Part shown: piece after piece, positions 48,634 to 59,700 of the stretch | Position numbering within the stretch: the stretch's first letter is position 1 | Layout of the letters: the number at the start of each line of letters is the position of its first letter | Origin: Ornithodoros turicata | Lineage: Eukaryota > Arthropoda > Arachnida > Ixodida > Argasidae | NCBI RefSeq assembly: GCF_037126465.1 | Contig: NC_088206.1 | Coordinates: 13,429,187-13,493,186, forward strand | DNA: 64,000 nucleotides | Direction: 5' to 3' | Position numbers and translations under genes: made by a program | Notes under the pieces: generated by a model | What the model was told of the DNA's origin: nothing | Database searches by the model: none | The model's input: only the letters and a program-made list of their open reading frames with translations

Positions 48634-49616
48634 CATACAGATGACTTCGAGGCATCGTCGCCCCGTAGAACCGCTGTCTTACACGAAGCGTCGTTCACAT
48701 GCGCTGTAAGGAAAAAGGAGTAGGTCGAGGGGGAGGGGGGGGGCAATTACAGCTCCTAGTCGCCTAAATTGCAATTACTCTTTATTTTAGTCCCCTGTCC
48801 CTGAAAATTACTCCTCTGCACTGTAAATAGTCCCTAAACTCCACATATGCTTCCGTGCATTTCGTCCCCAAAGCGACTGTAGTCGTGTTAAACTTAAGAA
48901 GGAAAAAGAAATCAAGTCTGTCAGCTCTCAAACTACGGTATTACTGCTCCGCGGATAGGATGGCTGGGTGCGGTGAGGTCACGCGCCCTCCTTGCGCCAG
49001 ATAATGTAATCCTCCGTACTCGCTCTGCTTCCGTATTGGCTGTTAAGACTGGCGCATGACACTACGCTCTGTCAGAAAGTGCGCTCCCTTACTGATGGCG
49101 CATGGTGGGCTGCAGTATTTCTCCTGGCGCGCTATTGCTTCTCCTTATCTCCAACAGCGTATATAGTGGACTGACTACATTTCTTTTCCTTTTTAAGATG
49201 AACACGACTATTATGGTTATGGCTATACATCTGATACCCAAAAGGACTAAAACTACACTTTTTTTTTTCTTGAGAGAATATAAACGTTTGAAACTTTGCC
49301 TCTTGCTGGTCTCGCTTAAGCGTTGCCGCCCGGAAGGCAAATCGCACGCAAAAAAAAAAAAAGTGTTTAGACAAGTGTGTGACAGTTCTTCACACACATG
49401 TCATACTGCCTTTTGCTGCAACGAAAGGCTAAAAAACGAAAGGATACATTCACCTTTTCATGCACCTTGTGCCCCAATTCTCGGTGCCGTAGCGAAACAT
49501 ACTGTAAGAAGTGCCAACGAGAAAAGATTTTTTCGTCTCAGGTTTGATTCACGAATTATGTTGCTCAAACTGTAAGATAAGACTGTTAAACAAAGGAAAA
49601 GCTCTGCAGACTAGTA

Positions 49617-49817
49617 CCTCTGTCACACATGCAGTCTTCAATCACCATTGAAACCAATTGCCATTGAACATGAGCGTAGCGCCCCCAAGCGCGTAACTTG
49701 GCAACCTGTCATAGAGCATTGAATCCAATGCTCTTGGAGAAGTTGACAGGGTTCACGCTTGGTGGCGCCACACGCATGATTTCAATGATGCTTGAACACT
49801 GCCTTTGTGACAGAGGC
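49617..49817. mobile_element. MITE with CCTCTGTCACA inverted ends, about 200 bp
   Basis: Left end CCTCTGTCACACATGCAGT and right end inverted (CTGCCTTTGTGACAGAGG). The duplication is unclear (GTA on the left, GTA one base out on the right). Confidence 0.7.
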
Positions 49818-50047
49818 GTAACATGATGGCATTATGAAAGAAAATAAACATTGGATTGCATATATGTTGTTATCACTGATAACAGTATATTCACGAAACA
49901 ATGTGTTTCCAGCTTATCCTTAATAGAGCGACGACAAGACACCGCATAGAAAACGTGAATATTGCCTTAGTAAGGGGGCTTCTTCGTAGGCACCAAAGCC
50001 AATTTCGAATGCGCCATAATCTCATTTCTTGTTGGGGAACACACTAT

Positions 50048-50316
50048 GGTTGTGTTCGTTTATTCAACGCGCGCGACCCCAGAGTCGGAGTCGTGACGTG
50101 TGTCATCGTACGTCATCAACTCCAGCGACTCGCATCGAGATGAGAGTCGCCCGGGAGTCGGCTCTCGAGCACCCCTAGTGTTGATTCCTCGAATTTTCGA
50201 ACGGGAGTCTCTGCCAGGGCGATGACGTCACGAGAGCCTCACCAGGGCATTTTCGCCCAGCAAGAGTCTACTCTCTCGGCTCTCGAGTTGCGCGTGTCCA
50301 ATAAACGAACACAACC
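50048..50316. mobile_element. MITE-like element with GGTTGTGTTCGTTTATT inverted ends, 269 bp
   Basis: Left GGTTGTGTTCGTTTATTCAA and right AATAAACGAACACAACC are perfect over 16-17 bp. The interior is rich in GAGTCG/CGACTC and CGCG. No clear target duplication. Confidence 0.7.
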
Positions 50317-50397
50317 AAAGATGTAGCTTCAGGATTGTGCAACTCAAATTGTCTGCCAGAGCCATTTCTGTCGACGAAAGAGAATGCTGAACGGTCC

Positions 50398-51195
50398 ACA
50401 TAAAACAACTTTATTTTGAGATGATGAATCGGGAGTTTCATCGCCAGGGGCGATGCTCTACCCCCATTGCTGGTGATGATGTGTGGAGAATGAAATAATG
50501 AGCCCCTTCACAATAAGGATCGAAGTCCTATGATGTCCAAAAAAGTCAAAAGGGGTTTGAGGGCAGAGTATTGGTGGGCTGGATTTTGTAGGGACCAAGC
50601 GATTTTGAGAGGGGGGGGGGCGAGAGTCCAGCTGATTAAGAGACCCGGAGAGTGTGGATCGGGAAGGTTGGTAGTATGGGCAATGAAGAAGTATGTGCTA
50701 TAGATCTTTCAGAGCACCACAGTGACAGCAGCTAGGAGAGTCAACTTGTCTCAAGCGGTATAACGCCACTGAGCTGTAAACGCCACATCGAGTCGTATCC
50801 TGTGAATTTTAATGCAGCATCTTGACGAGAGGTGGTTCGTGGCATGCGGAAAGCGAGCGTTGGATCAACTCTTCTCAGCATAGCTGGGGGGGAGAATGTC
50901 AGTTGTCCAATGGCGGGAAGCCAGGGGTGTCACGAGGCATTGAAGAGTGGAACGGCGGTCTCCTCTCAGCAGCGCAATACTCGTCCGTCTCCGAGACGAG
51001 AGAGCTGCTGCTGCGGCGCTGTCAGCGTGTTCGTTCCCCACGACACCACAATGGGCTGGAATTCACTGGAGGACCAGCCTGTGCCCTGCTTCGTACGCAA
51101 GGTGGTAACCATTAAGACATCCGTCACAAGGGGTGCAGATGAGCCTCGTATGCCAGAATGTTCAATAGCTTGCAGTCCACGTAAGAACAGCATGT
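50398..51195 (-). mobile_element. LINE 3' fragment (RNase H, zinc knuckle, 3' UTR), minus strand
   Basis: On the minus strand the RNase H-like part lies at about 51195-50830 and the knuckle near 50740 (SCCHCGALKDL, stop, H-I-L-L-H-C). The 3' UTR (CACTCTCCGGGTCTCTTAAT, then GCCCACCAATACTCTGCCCT) reaches a TTTATTTT-like end at 50400. The same 3' UTR occurs at 19545-19860 (plus) and 5273-5400 (minus). Frames at 50822-51200 on the plus strand are shadows of this element. Confidence 0.75.
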
Positions 51196-51704
51196 GGTGA
51201 GTGCGTAGTCATACAGGGAGCTTGTATGTATCTGCGGCTACCTGATGGACGACCGGAAGCCTCTCTATGGTTATACCACGTGGAAAATAACTTATCGGCT
51301 AAGCGAATTGCTTTAGGCTATTGTAACACCCTATAACGGTAGAGATCCAGAGGTATAATAATACACGAGGAACTCTACCATTATATGGCCAGCTACGAAA
51401 CCACTCCATAACACACGGACAATCTCCGGGACCATTAGAGTTCTACCACAATTACCTTCCCTTCAAGATTAGAAGGAATTCCAAGGTTTTCTAATTCTGG
51501 AATTCTTGCACGAGTTGTTCGTACAAACGTCCACGCCACTTCTATATATGAAAATGGGCACTCTGCATAAGCATAGACTTCTTCATGACCAGTGTCACGC
51601 GCACCGACTGTAACGTCATTCGCTCGTTCTTTTGGTCCGCGGCCCAGAGTCAGCTGACGTTCCTATCACAAGCAAACTCATTGGTCCTCCTGTGACCGTA
51701 CGAT

Positions 51705-52824
51705 ATGTTGACTGTGCTTCGGAGCACGGTGGCAGCGTTCCTTGTTCAGATCGCAGTCGTCGGCGTCGGCTCCCAGTAAGTATTACACTGAGGGTTTCAA
51801 GAGTCAAAGCGAAACACAGCACAACGATCCCTGCAGAACCGATGCACCAGGACTGCGGTCGGCAACAGGGGTTTACCTTCCAGAGTCCGCTGACGAGGAT
51901 ACGAGTGAGTTGCCAGGACGTTAATTCTCTCTTACAAAATACTAATGCAACATCTCGTTTTGAAGACCAGTCAAAGCGAGGCTACGGTCTACCTTGTACA
52001 CGAGACAACGATTGTTTCGTAAGCCGAGGTTTAGCGTGCCGCGACCTTCGTTGTAATTGCTCGGCTTTGACACCCGTTCATATCAAAGACAAGGGAACCT
52101 GCCTTCCAGGTCAGTGGGTAACGTTTCTGTAACGTTAGTCTTTACTTCATTGAGCCTTATTGACCTCATTCCTGTGGTATCATTGTAACAATGCGCTTCT
52201 ATCTGTTCTGTACCGTAACTTTCTACACGAAATGCAGCCGAAGCTAGCTGTGCTGGTGCCTTATGCGTGCGAACTCCAATTCGCAGCACTCTTGCGTCGG
52301 CAGCGTGGCATAGTGTTAACTCGCACGCGCTTTGAAAACAGCGGATACTATACGAATCCTTCCTCTTGGAATTTTTTAAAGCGCTCGTGTACTGGAGAGA
52401 CAGTGGACGAACGGAAATATTGTCAACCGGATCGCGAGCCGATGTACCCTACTTTTGTGTAGTTCCTACTCTTCCACTGTCTCCGTCCACTGGCATATTC
52501 CCACTAATCTCTCGTGAATTTCGTAGCTAAGGCGATGTACGAAGCGTGCATGTACAACGAAGAATGCGCTAAAGGCAGCGCCAACCTTCTTTGCCTGGAC
52601 TACCTCTGTTACTGCCCCTTCCCGTACGTTCTCAAAGACAATAGCCAATGTGTTGCGTGTAAGTTAGCCACGTTCTTGTACAGAGCATCATCCCGTGCTT
52701 CATCGCACTTCCTTGTCTTTCAGCGCCACCTCCACTTTTGCGAACGCTCCTGGCTGTGGTACCTACAGCCTCCCTCGTATTTATCGCCTGCTTCATTGTC
52801 GGAGCGTACGCTTGCAAGAAGTAA
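51705..52824 (+). CDS. Type I membrane protein with two EB cysteine modules, 5 exons
   Basis: Exons: 51705-51775, 51837-51904, 51966-52109, 52527-52658, 52724-52824; 171 residues plus TAA, all joins in phase. Residues 1-23 are a signal peptide (M-L-T-V-L-R then a hydrophobic core ending G-V-G-S). Two EB modules follow: Cys 57, 63, 71, 76, 78, 92 and Cys 102, 108, 117, 122, 124, 136, with spacing x5, x7/x8, x4, x1, x13/x11, one module per exon. Residues 146-168 form one transmembrane helix, followed by a very short tail C-K-K. EB modules are extracellular six-cysteine domains of unknown general role, common in nematodes and ticks. The TAA lies inside a good donor (AAGAA/GTAAGAG), so the last exon could instead splice in phase into 53781 of the next gene. 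I favour separate genes because a promoter-like region and an ATG lie in between. Confidence 0.72.
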
Positions 52825-53085
52825 GAGACCCTCCTTAGTTTCGACGGGTACTATAGGTTCGTAGTAAAGTGCTACTACTAAAACTACGTTTATTTTATTT
52901 CATAAAATATCCACCACGCTCAGGGACCCAGCACGCGACGTCCGTATACTTTACGCGTTTCAACGAATTTTCGGAAGCATCCGCAAGACTTTATAGTTTC
53001 GGTTTCTCCAAGAGTAAGCGACGTCACCGCGACCTCTGGCGTCTGTATCCTACTTTTCCGGTCTCCGCTCTCCGTCCCCCGTTTA

Positions 53086-53116
53086 TCGTTCAGGGACGAT
53101 AATCGTCCCTGAACGA
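53086..53116. repeat. 31-bp perfect palindrome
   Basis: Two 15-bp arms (TCGTTCAGGGACGAT and its reverse complement) around a single A at 53101, in the gap between the EB-TM gene and the CENP-C-motif gene. Confidence 0.9.
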
Positions 53117-53329
53117 ATCGTTGCCGAACGCCTGGGTATGTTGGGCATCCTATGACGTCATAGGTCTCGAATGTTGAAATTTTGTGATACTTCCCGGTCA
53201 CATTGTAGGTAATATTGCGAAGACACGATATTTAGTCCTAATGGGGTTGAGACACTTTCATAGGTTCATTACATCATGGACGTATTGTACTGCACATCAG
53301 AATACAGAGGAAAAAAGAATTATTCTTCT

Positions 53330-53500
53330 ACGTGTCGTACTTAGCGAGGTACAAGCCCTCGAACGCATGCGCTCCCGAGCAAAACACAGACGTCACAGAC
53401 CTCAGAGTTGCGTCCATTCCCATTGGCAGCCGTAAGCACGTGACTTCTGGTGCGCTGCCTCACTGGCGGCGGTGAGGTCTGTGATGTCAGAGCCGCATGA
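53330..53500 (+). promoter_or_regulatory. Promoter-like CpG region upstream of the CENP-C-motif gene
   Basis: Within about 80 bp there are GCATGCGC at 53365-53372 (NRF1-like core), ATTGG at 53422-53426 (inverted CCAAT), and CACGTG at 53437-53442 (E-box), in a GC- and CpG-rich stretch. It lies between the EB-TM stop and the ATG at 53725. This is the composition of a housekeeping promoter; transcription start is not visible. Confidence 0.4.
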
Positions 53501-53724
53501 GTTTCGGTATCCGCGATGCCCATTTTCTCCGTTTCTATTACCCTGCTCGCTGTGAAACTTTCAATGGAGGTTCGCATCTATGCAAAGCACCTTTATTTAC
53601 GTTTATCTGGGATAACCTGGGGTGACCTGTCGCAACCCCTTTAAGTTCTCCCATAGAGGTTAATATTGATCGGGCATCCGGAATTCGCCTCCACCGCCAA
53701 TCCTTTCTCTCGCGCAATCTGATC

Positions 53725-56700
53725 ATGCGATCTACATTCGGGAGGAGTAGGGAGTTCCTGACACTATTGTTTCTGCATAGGCTTTCTGAAAGACACGAAG
53801 ACACTGGTGCTACATTAGAGGAAGGCAACAGCGACAAGGTACCAACACGGCCTCAATGGGCAGTTCGGTCTCTGGGGGACCGCACAGACAGCACTGCTAT
53901 AAAACTCGAGAACACGAATCTTGACGCCATTCATGATCGATTCTTGCGGTTCACGAGGGGTAACCCCTACCGGCAGCATGCACCTGAAGACAAATCATGG
54001 GTAAGGCGCTGACAGCAGTGGTGTGAAAGTGGTGGCTGCATTATATTAATTCTAAGCCCTCGCTTCCTGTTCTGTCATTGCTCGCGTCCCAGGGTTCTAA
54101 GCGTCCTCCCCGCTTTATACGCACTCCATCGACGCTCGAGAATAACTCTACAGCTGGTGCGGTGTTCCCGATCACGCTCTGGAGCAGCTCTGAAGACATC
54201 AGTGCGGTGCACAGGATAACGCCGGATACAAAAAAGAAGCAAGTCTTTTCAACGCCAGGACGAAGGTCCCCTGAGGTACATTTCTTAGCCATCTAATTTG
54301 CCGTTGTCCTAGAAATGATGTTTACTTGCGTGAGAGGATGTCGGGAGTATTACAGTCAGACTCCACAGGGATTTGCGTGGGATTTTCATCTTCGGGGTGT
54401 CAGGGGCGTGTTAGACACCCGTATTAGCTGGATCCTGCCTTCTGCATACGCATAAATTATTCACACAACTGAGCACGTTGGCGCCCGCTACGCCAACTGC
54501 CATGATGCCACGCTGACCATAGATGCCGTGCGCTCATGATAGTGAACTCCATGTAATGCACGCCAGGATATATAAAACGTAAGGTTTCTACAATCGTGCG
54601 CACGGAACACATAATGAATACCCTATATTAGAACAAAAAAAAAAATAATCAGATGCCATATGGGTCCCGTGTGGAATAGGGGGGGGGGGCTTCATATCGT
54701 TCCCGTATGGGTGTCGTATAGGACCCATATGATGCCATGGGGAGAGAACCCATATGAAGCTACACCAAGTATGTCACATGGTCCCATGTCACGTCATGTA
54801 GGAAAGTCATACGGAAATCGTTACAGGCTCTTAGGAGACTGCTATGATATCAGTAAGTTAACATCTCTCTATTTCTGGAGGACGGCTCGGAGAAACTATT
54901 GGATCCCACAACCAACATCATGGAAGGAGATCTGACAGAGGATCAGAACAAGAACGGCGAATCTGAATTGAACGTTCTCAACGAGAGAAGCAAAAGGAAG
55001 CAGAAAAATCCCGATGGATCTGAAGAGCTCCAGTGGCAAGAGACGCCAAGTGGGCAAGCTGACGACAGCTACGTTGTTGAACCGATGGCGTCCTTTCTGA
55101 GAGACAGTCTACTGAAGAGGTCGAGAACGCAACGTAAGGTGCAGATGACGTTGGAATGTCACAACGGTAAAGGTAAGCGAGGCTGTACTCATTGCGAAAA
55201 CTAATTACATATACAAATATCCCGTTTATTCGAATTCTCTGAATCCCTTGAATCATTTTGACACCTGAGGTATTCGGCTGGCGAGGGACAATGTTCAGAC
55301 AACGAAGTGAAACGGGGAGGGTACAGATAACTGTTTCAAAATAGCTGGAGCGCGTCCAGGATGCTCACGATATTCCATGTCCCGTTATGGACATCGAAGT
55401 CCGGATAAGCGAATGCAGTTCTATTCGAATAGATACAACTACCAGGGCTTTATACGAATGGCGCAGGTTGAGTTCGGGATATGCTGGACATGACTATATG
55501 ACTATGCAAGTTCACTTCTGGGTTGATTGGATTAAATTTACATGCCACGCCAGATTACAAGTTGACTCGCATTAGTTGGACTAAGCCGGAACTGCACGGA
55601 TCAATTACGCACAATGTGTAGGACCAATGTGTAAAAATCATTTACTACTCCCTTTAAGATGACGTGTTTCTGCTCTAAGAGATGTTAAGAGCGTACTTAT
55701 CAACATCTTGATTACGGGTATTGAAGACCCGTGCAGATTCTATACCTGCATCCAACAATTGTTTTCCGGCACTTTGTTTGCAGTTCCCAGTCCCCAGGCG
55801 CAAAAAGTCCAGAAGATCAAAGCCATCCCAGACGTGGCTGAACACGACGCCCAGAAACCGCTGACGAGCCTCTTTGAACGTAGCCGGAGGAATATTGACG
55901 CGGGCAACGTTCGGTTCCAGTTGCAGCTTCCAAGAAGCCTCAAGCCAGCCAACCCTTTCGCGAAAGACTATTCACCGGCTGTGGCACGTGTCAGCCCTTT
56001 CAGTTGGACGGACGATGTACTTCCAGAGTCTGAGTCCGTGGCACTGTCTTTCGTATCGTCGATGTCGAGCCACGAGGTTCTGCCAAAACCAGACATTCAA
56101 ATGTCGCTGCTCAAAGCGAACCCTTTCAAGCAGAATGACCCGGATGCCGTACCAAGATTCAGCGCTGCTCTGTGGAGCATCAGTTCACAAGAGGAAGATA
56201 AGAGTGGGTAAGATTATTTCAATGCCTCAAATGGCTTAGTGAAGAAAACGCTTTGTTGTATGCAATCAATTGTTACTGGTTCACGCGCGGTCTTAGCCTC
56301 TATGGGCTCACCCTTGCCCTATTGCCATTGCTATACGCTGTTGATGTATTTCGAAATATGTTTTACGTGGTAAAATATACTAATATTATTCCACAGGGCT
56401 AGTTCTGGGCGCAGGCATCGACGCGGTCCAACGCAACAAGGAAAAGAATCTGGCTCGGATACGTCAGAGTCAGTGCAGGATCTGAGAATAAAACTAATTA
56501 GCTCCATCTGCAAACCAATTAGTGTCTCGCCGGTTGGGACTTCAAATGCCACCAAACCTTTCAGTCCAACGAGCGCGGTTAACGACATTGGGAGTCCATC
56601 GACGTCTAAGAAAGGCAAGGAGCTGTCATCTAGCGGGGAGAGTGCGCAAAATATTTCAATGCACAAAGATGCAATAGACGACCAGCCAACTGCACACACC

Positions 56701-59700
56701 ACGAGAATCGGTTCTCCGAAGACTGACAAAACATCGAGTGACCTACCACAGGAAGGAGCAGGCGTGGGGAGCAAGACTGGATTTCAGAAGCGAGGTCTGT
56801 CACCACCACCGCAAGACATCTACATCGCCATGGTTCGGCCGGGATCGGCAGTCATGGGCAAGCCTTCAGGAACGCTGAAGAGGCTTCAAAGGAAGAAGTC
56901 TGCGGCGGCTTCCAAGACGAAAGAGGTCTGCAAGATCATTTCACCTTCAGTACCGAAGGAAAAAAGGTCCGGGAAAGAAGACAAGCAGAACCATTCGGAG
57001 AGGAAGGGTACCGGAAGGCGCGTCACACGTAGTCTTGGCTCAAGGGAGGACAATTATATGGAAGCGGCAACGAAGATGATGGTAGCGATGATGGGAAACG
57101 AACATTACAGGTCAGTCGTATACTCTCTTGTTGTTTAAAGGTAACTCGTCTCCTTTTAGACGACGCAGAGACTTGCTCAACTTGCTTCGGGCGCAACAGT
57201 TCCTACTACTATGGTACCATGGCGTACTATGGTTCCTTTTCCTTTTTACGATTCAGGTTGTGACAACGTGATGAAAGGGTTTAAGAGAGCCCACCAGCAG
57301 TCGGAGAATAACCAGTTCAGGAGTCTGCATCGGGAGGCGTCTGTGCTTCCCTGCTTCCCCAGAAAATACTTAATATATAGGTATAGCCGAAATGTTACCC
57401 GTTAAGACGGGAGCAGTTAGCAACGTGTTAGGGATTCTTTCCTACCTTCCCCCAATAATTAAAAAACTGATTCCCCACTGACACAAAAGTACTGTCCTCC
57501 GGGACGATTTATCACTAGGAGTCTCCCTTGTATTTGTCTGATAGGCTGCGATATTGCTGCAGCAGCAAACTAACCTACGTGTATTTATCAGACGCGAACG
57601 AAGCCACCTTCGCCAAAGCATAACGGCAGGACTGGACGAGAACAAGCCTCCAGTTATCGTCGGCGTTGCCCTGGATGAGGCTCAGTACATCCTCCAGTAC
57701 GATGTCAACCTCCAACAACAGCCGGATCAGGCTACTGGCCGACGCAGGTCTGCGACGGAATGGAGGCATTCTCCACGGCCTGGTACAGCTGAGTCCCAAG
57801 TGTTTGTCACCAGGAAGACAACGGCAATTTCCAACGTGTCTCCCTGCTTCATCGACTCGCTGATGTCGAGGGAAGACGTCCAGGTGCCTGAAATTGCGCG
57901 CACACTCAGTAATCAGTTCCTTATTGCAATGGTCACCGCGATATCGGTTACAGGTTACTCCCTTACCGCTAAAAGACATCATCAAGCTGCAGCACCCTCA
58001 GGTACCTCCAATGGTGATGATGCCTCTACGAAAAGGGAACAACATTCCGAGACGTGTGCCACTACCCACTGTCAACGAAAGTAGTACCAGCGTCAATATC
58101 ATTGCGGACGCCGATATCATCACCGCGTCGAGCTCAGCGGTCCAGGAGGTCTCGCAGCGGGATTATAAAGCAGAAGAGCCCAATACGAATTCGCCGATGC
58201 CCAAACCGCGCCTGACACCACTGCACGCTTCGCTGTCCAGGGAAATGTAAGCCAATTCCCTCAGTTTTTGGCGTCTTTTCTACGCTAGACACTAGGAGAG
58301 GTGCACCCTCTGTGAAAGATTTATTCTGTCCTTTAGCTGCTTCAACTGCATTGCGCGTAGTGGTCGGCTTGTTCCGTGCAGCACGGTAGGGTCCAAGGAG
58401 ACAGGTGCTTCTCTCTGCCATGTGGCACGGTAGCCTTCAAGGTAGCCTCCAAGGGGACGGGTGCTTCTCTCTGCTAAAACGGTGCTGCTACTGATGACGT
58501 GCTGGGACAGAGAACCAACGCCCCCTAGAGTAAATAAAGCCTGATAGCTTAAACGATGTGACGCAGTCATGAAGTCTGCCAATCATAGCCATGTTTTCGG
58601 CTGTCGTAGTTACGGAGACTATAGCCACCATCAGCCACATGGAAAGTCACTGGCAACCACAGAAAGCCTGTGTTTAGAATCGTCTGCGACGAATTGCAGT
58701 AGGAGAAAGATGAGGCATTAAGCAGGTCTTCTACGTGGCGTGACCAAGCACACATCTCTACTCCGACGTGTTCGTCCTCGCTGTTTATTTCGGCATCCTA
58801 AATTACTGTCGAATAATTTAGTTTCTCACAAATACCGAAAAGGGTTAAATGGTAATACAATACAATACGTAAATCGGTCACAAAATACGTAAATTCGTAT
58901 ACAGGTCAACAGAAGACACATCTTCAACGACAGCTCCACCTACAGACAGGCGCCAAGTGTTGGAAGCAGTTCCTGTACCGTTCAGACGCAACGTGACATG
59001 CAAAGAGCCTGCAGAGCAATCCGCTCCTGACAGCGCTGAAAGTGTTCGCGTCATGCAGGTCGACCCCCAGCGTGGTCTTGAGGCAATCCAGGTAGGAACA
59101 CGGTATAGTATCAGAACAAGCGCAATACAACGGTATGCGCAGTGAGTATAAAAGAGAAACGCATGAAAAGATTGCGAAACAAATCTCCAAAATTAGTATA
59201 TAAACCAGGACTGGTTCCGAGTCTTTTTCGTTCACCTGGACCTTCTTTGACTTCTCAGATTTGAGCTCTAGAATATGGAAAGCCGAGCAAGTCCCCCGTA
59301 CCTGAAATATGCGCACACTTTTTACCTCCATCCCAACATAAGCGTCCTTTCCATTAGAAACAGAAGACAATCAAATGGCTAATGACCGTACAGTCAGTGT
59401 TGGACAGAACTTTGGAATAGATTTCTCACCTGACAATGATGGACGGAAGGCGTTGGAACTCCTGGATAGAAGTCTGCCATCAAAGTAACTGTTGAGGTTG
59501 ACAACGCAATCCGAACTACATAGCTGTGTAAGCGTGTTCCACGCCTTGTTACGTGTCATTGATCAATGAATCACCCGAACCGTGCTCCAACTGTCGTGTT
59601 GTAATCTCATTCTCAGCATGTTGCCTTTGTGAAGATTTCTTGCGCTATTGTACTGCTTTTGCCGAGGCGGCAAGGCTTCTGTTTGACGGTCGTTCACAGG

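Noticed and set aside
50822..51200. Plus-strand frames of 97-122 codons
   Set aside because: They are the reverse strand of a LINE RNase H region.
52160..52462. Open frame with several cysteines between the two EB exons
   Set aside because: Cys spacing does not fit EB, splice sites are poor, and direct joining of 52109 to 52527 gives a complete module.
57252..57405. Candidate exon after TTCAG near 57255
   Set aside because: In the phase delivered by the exon ending at 57110 the second codon after the join leads to TGA; the acceptor at 57591 fits instead.
59361..59489. Candidate exon with open frame ending S-L-P-S-K, stop
   Set aside because: It needs an incoming phase of one extra base, but the exon ending at 59091 is in phase 0, and 59091 joins 59763 in phase without it.
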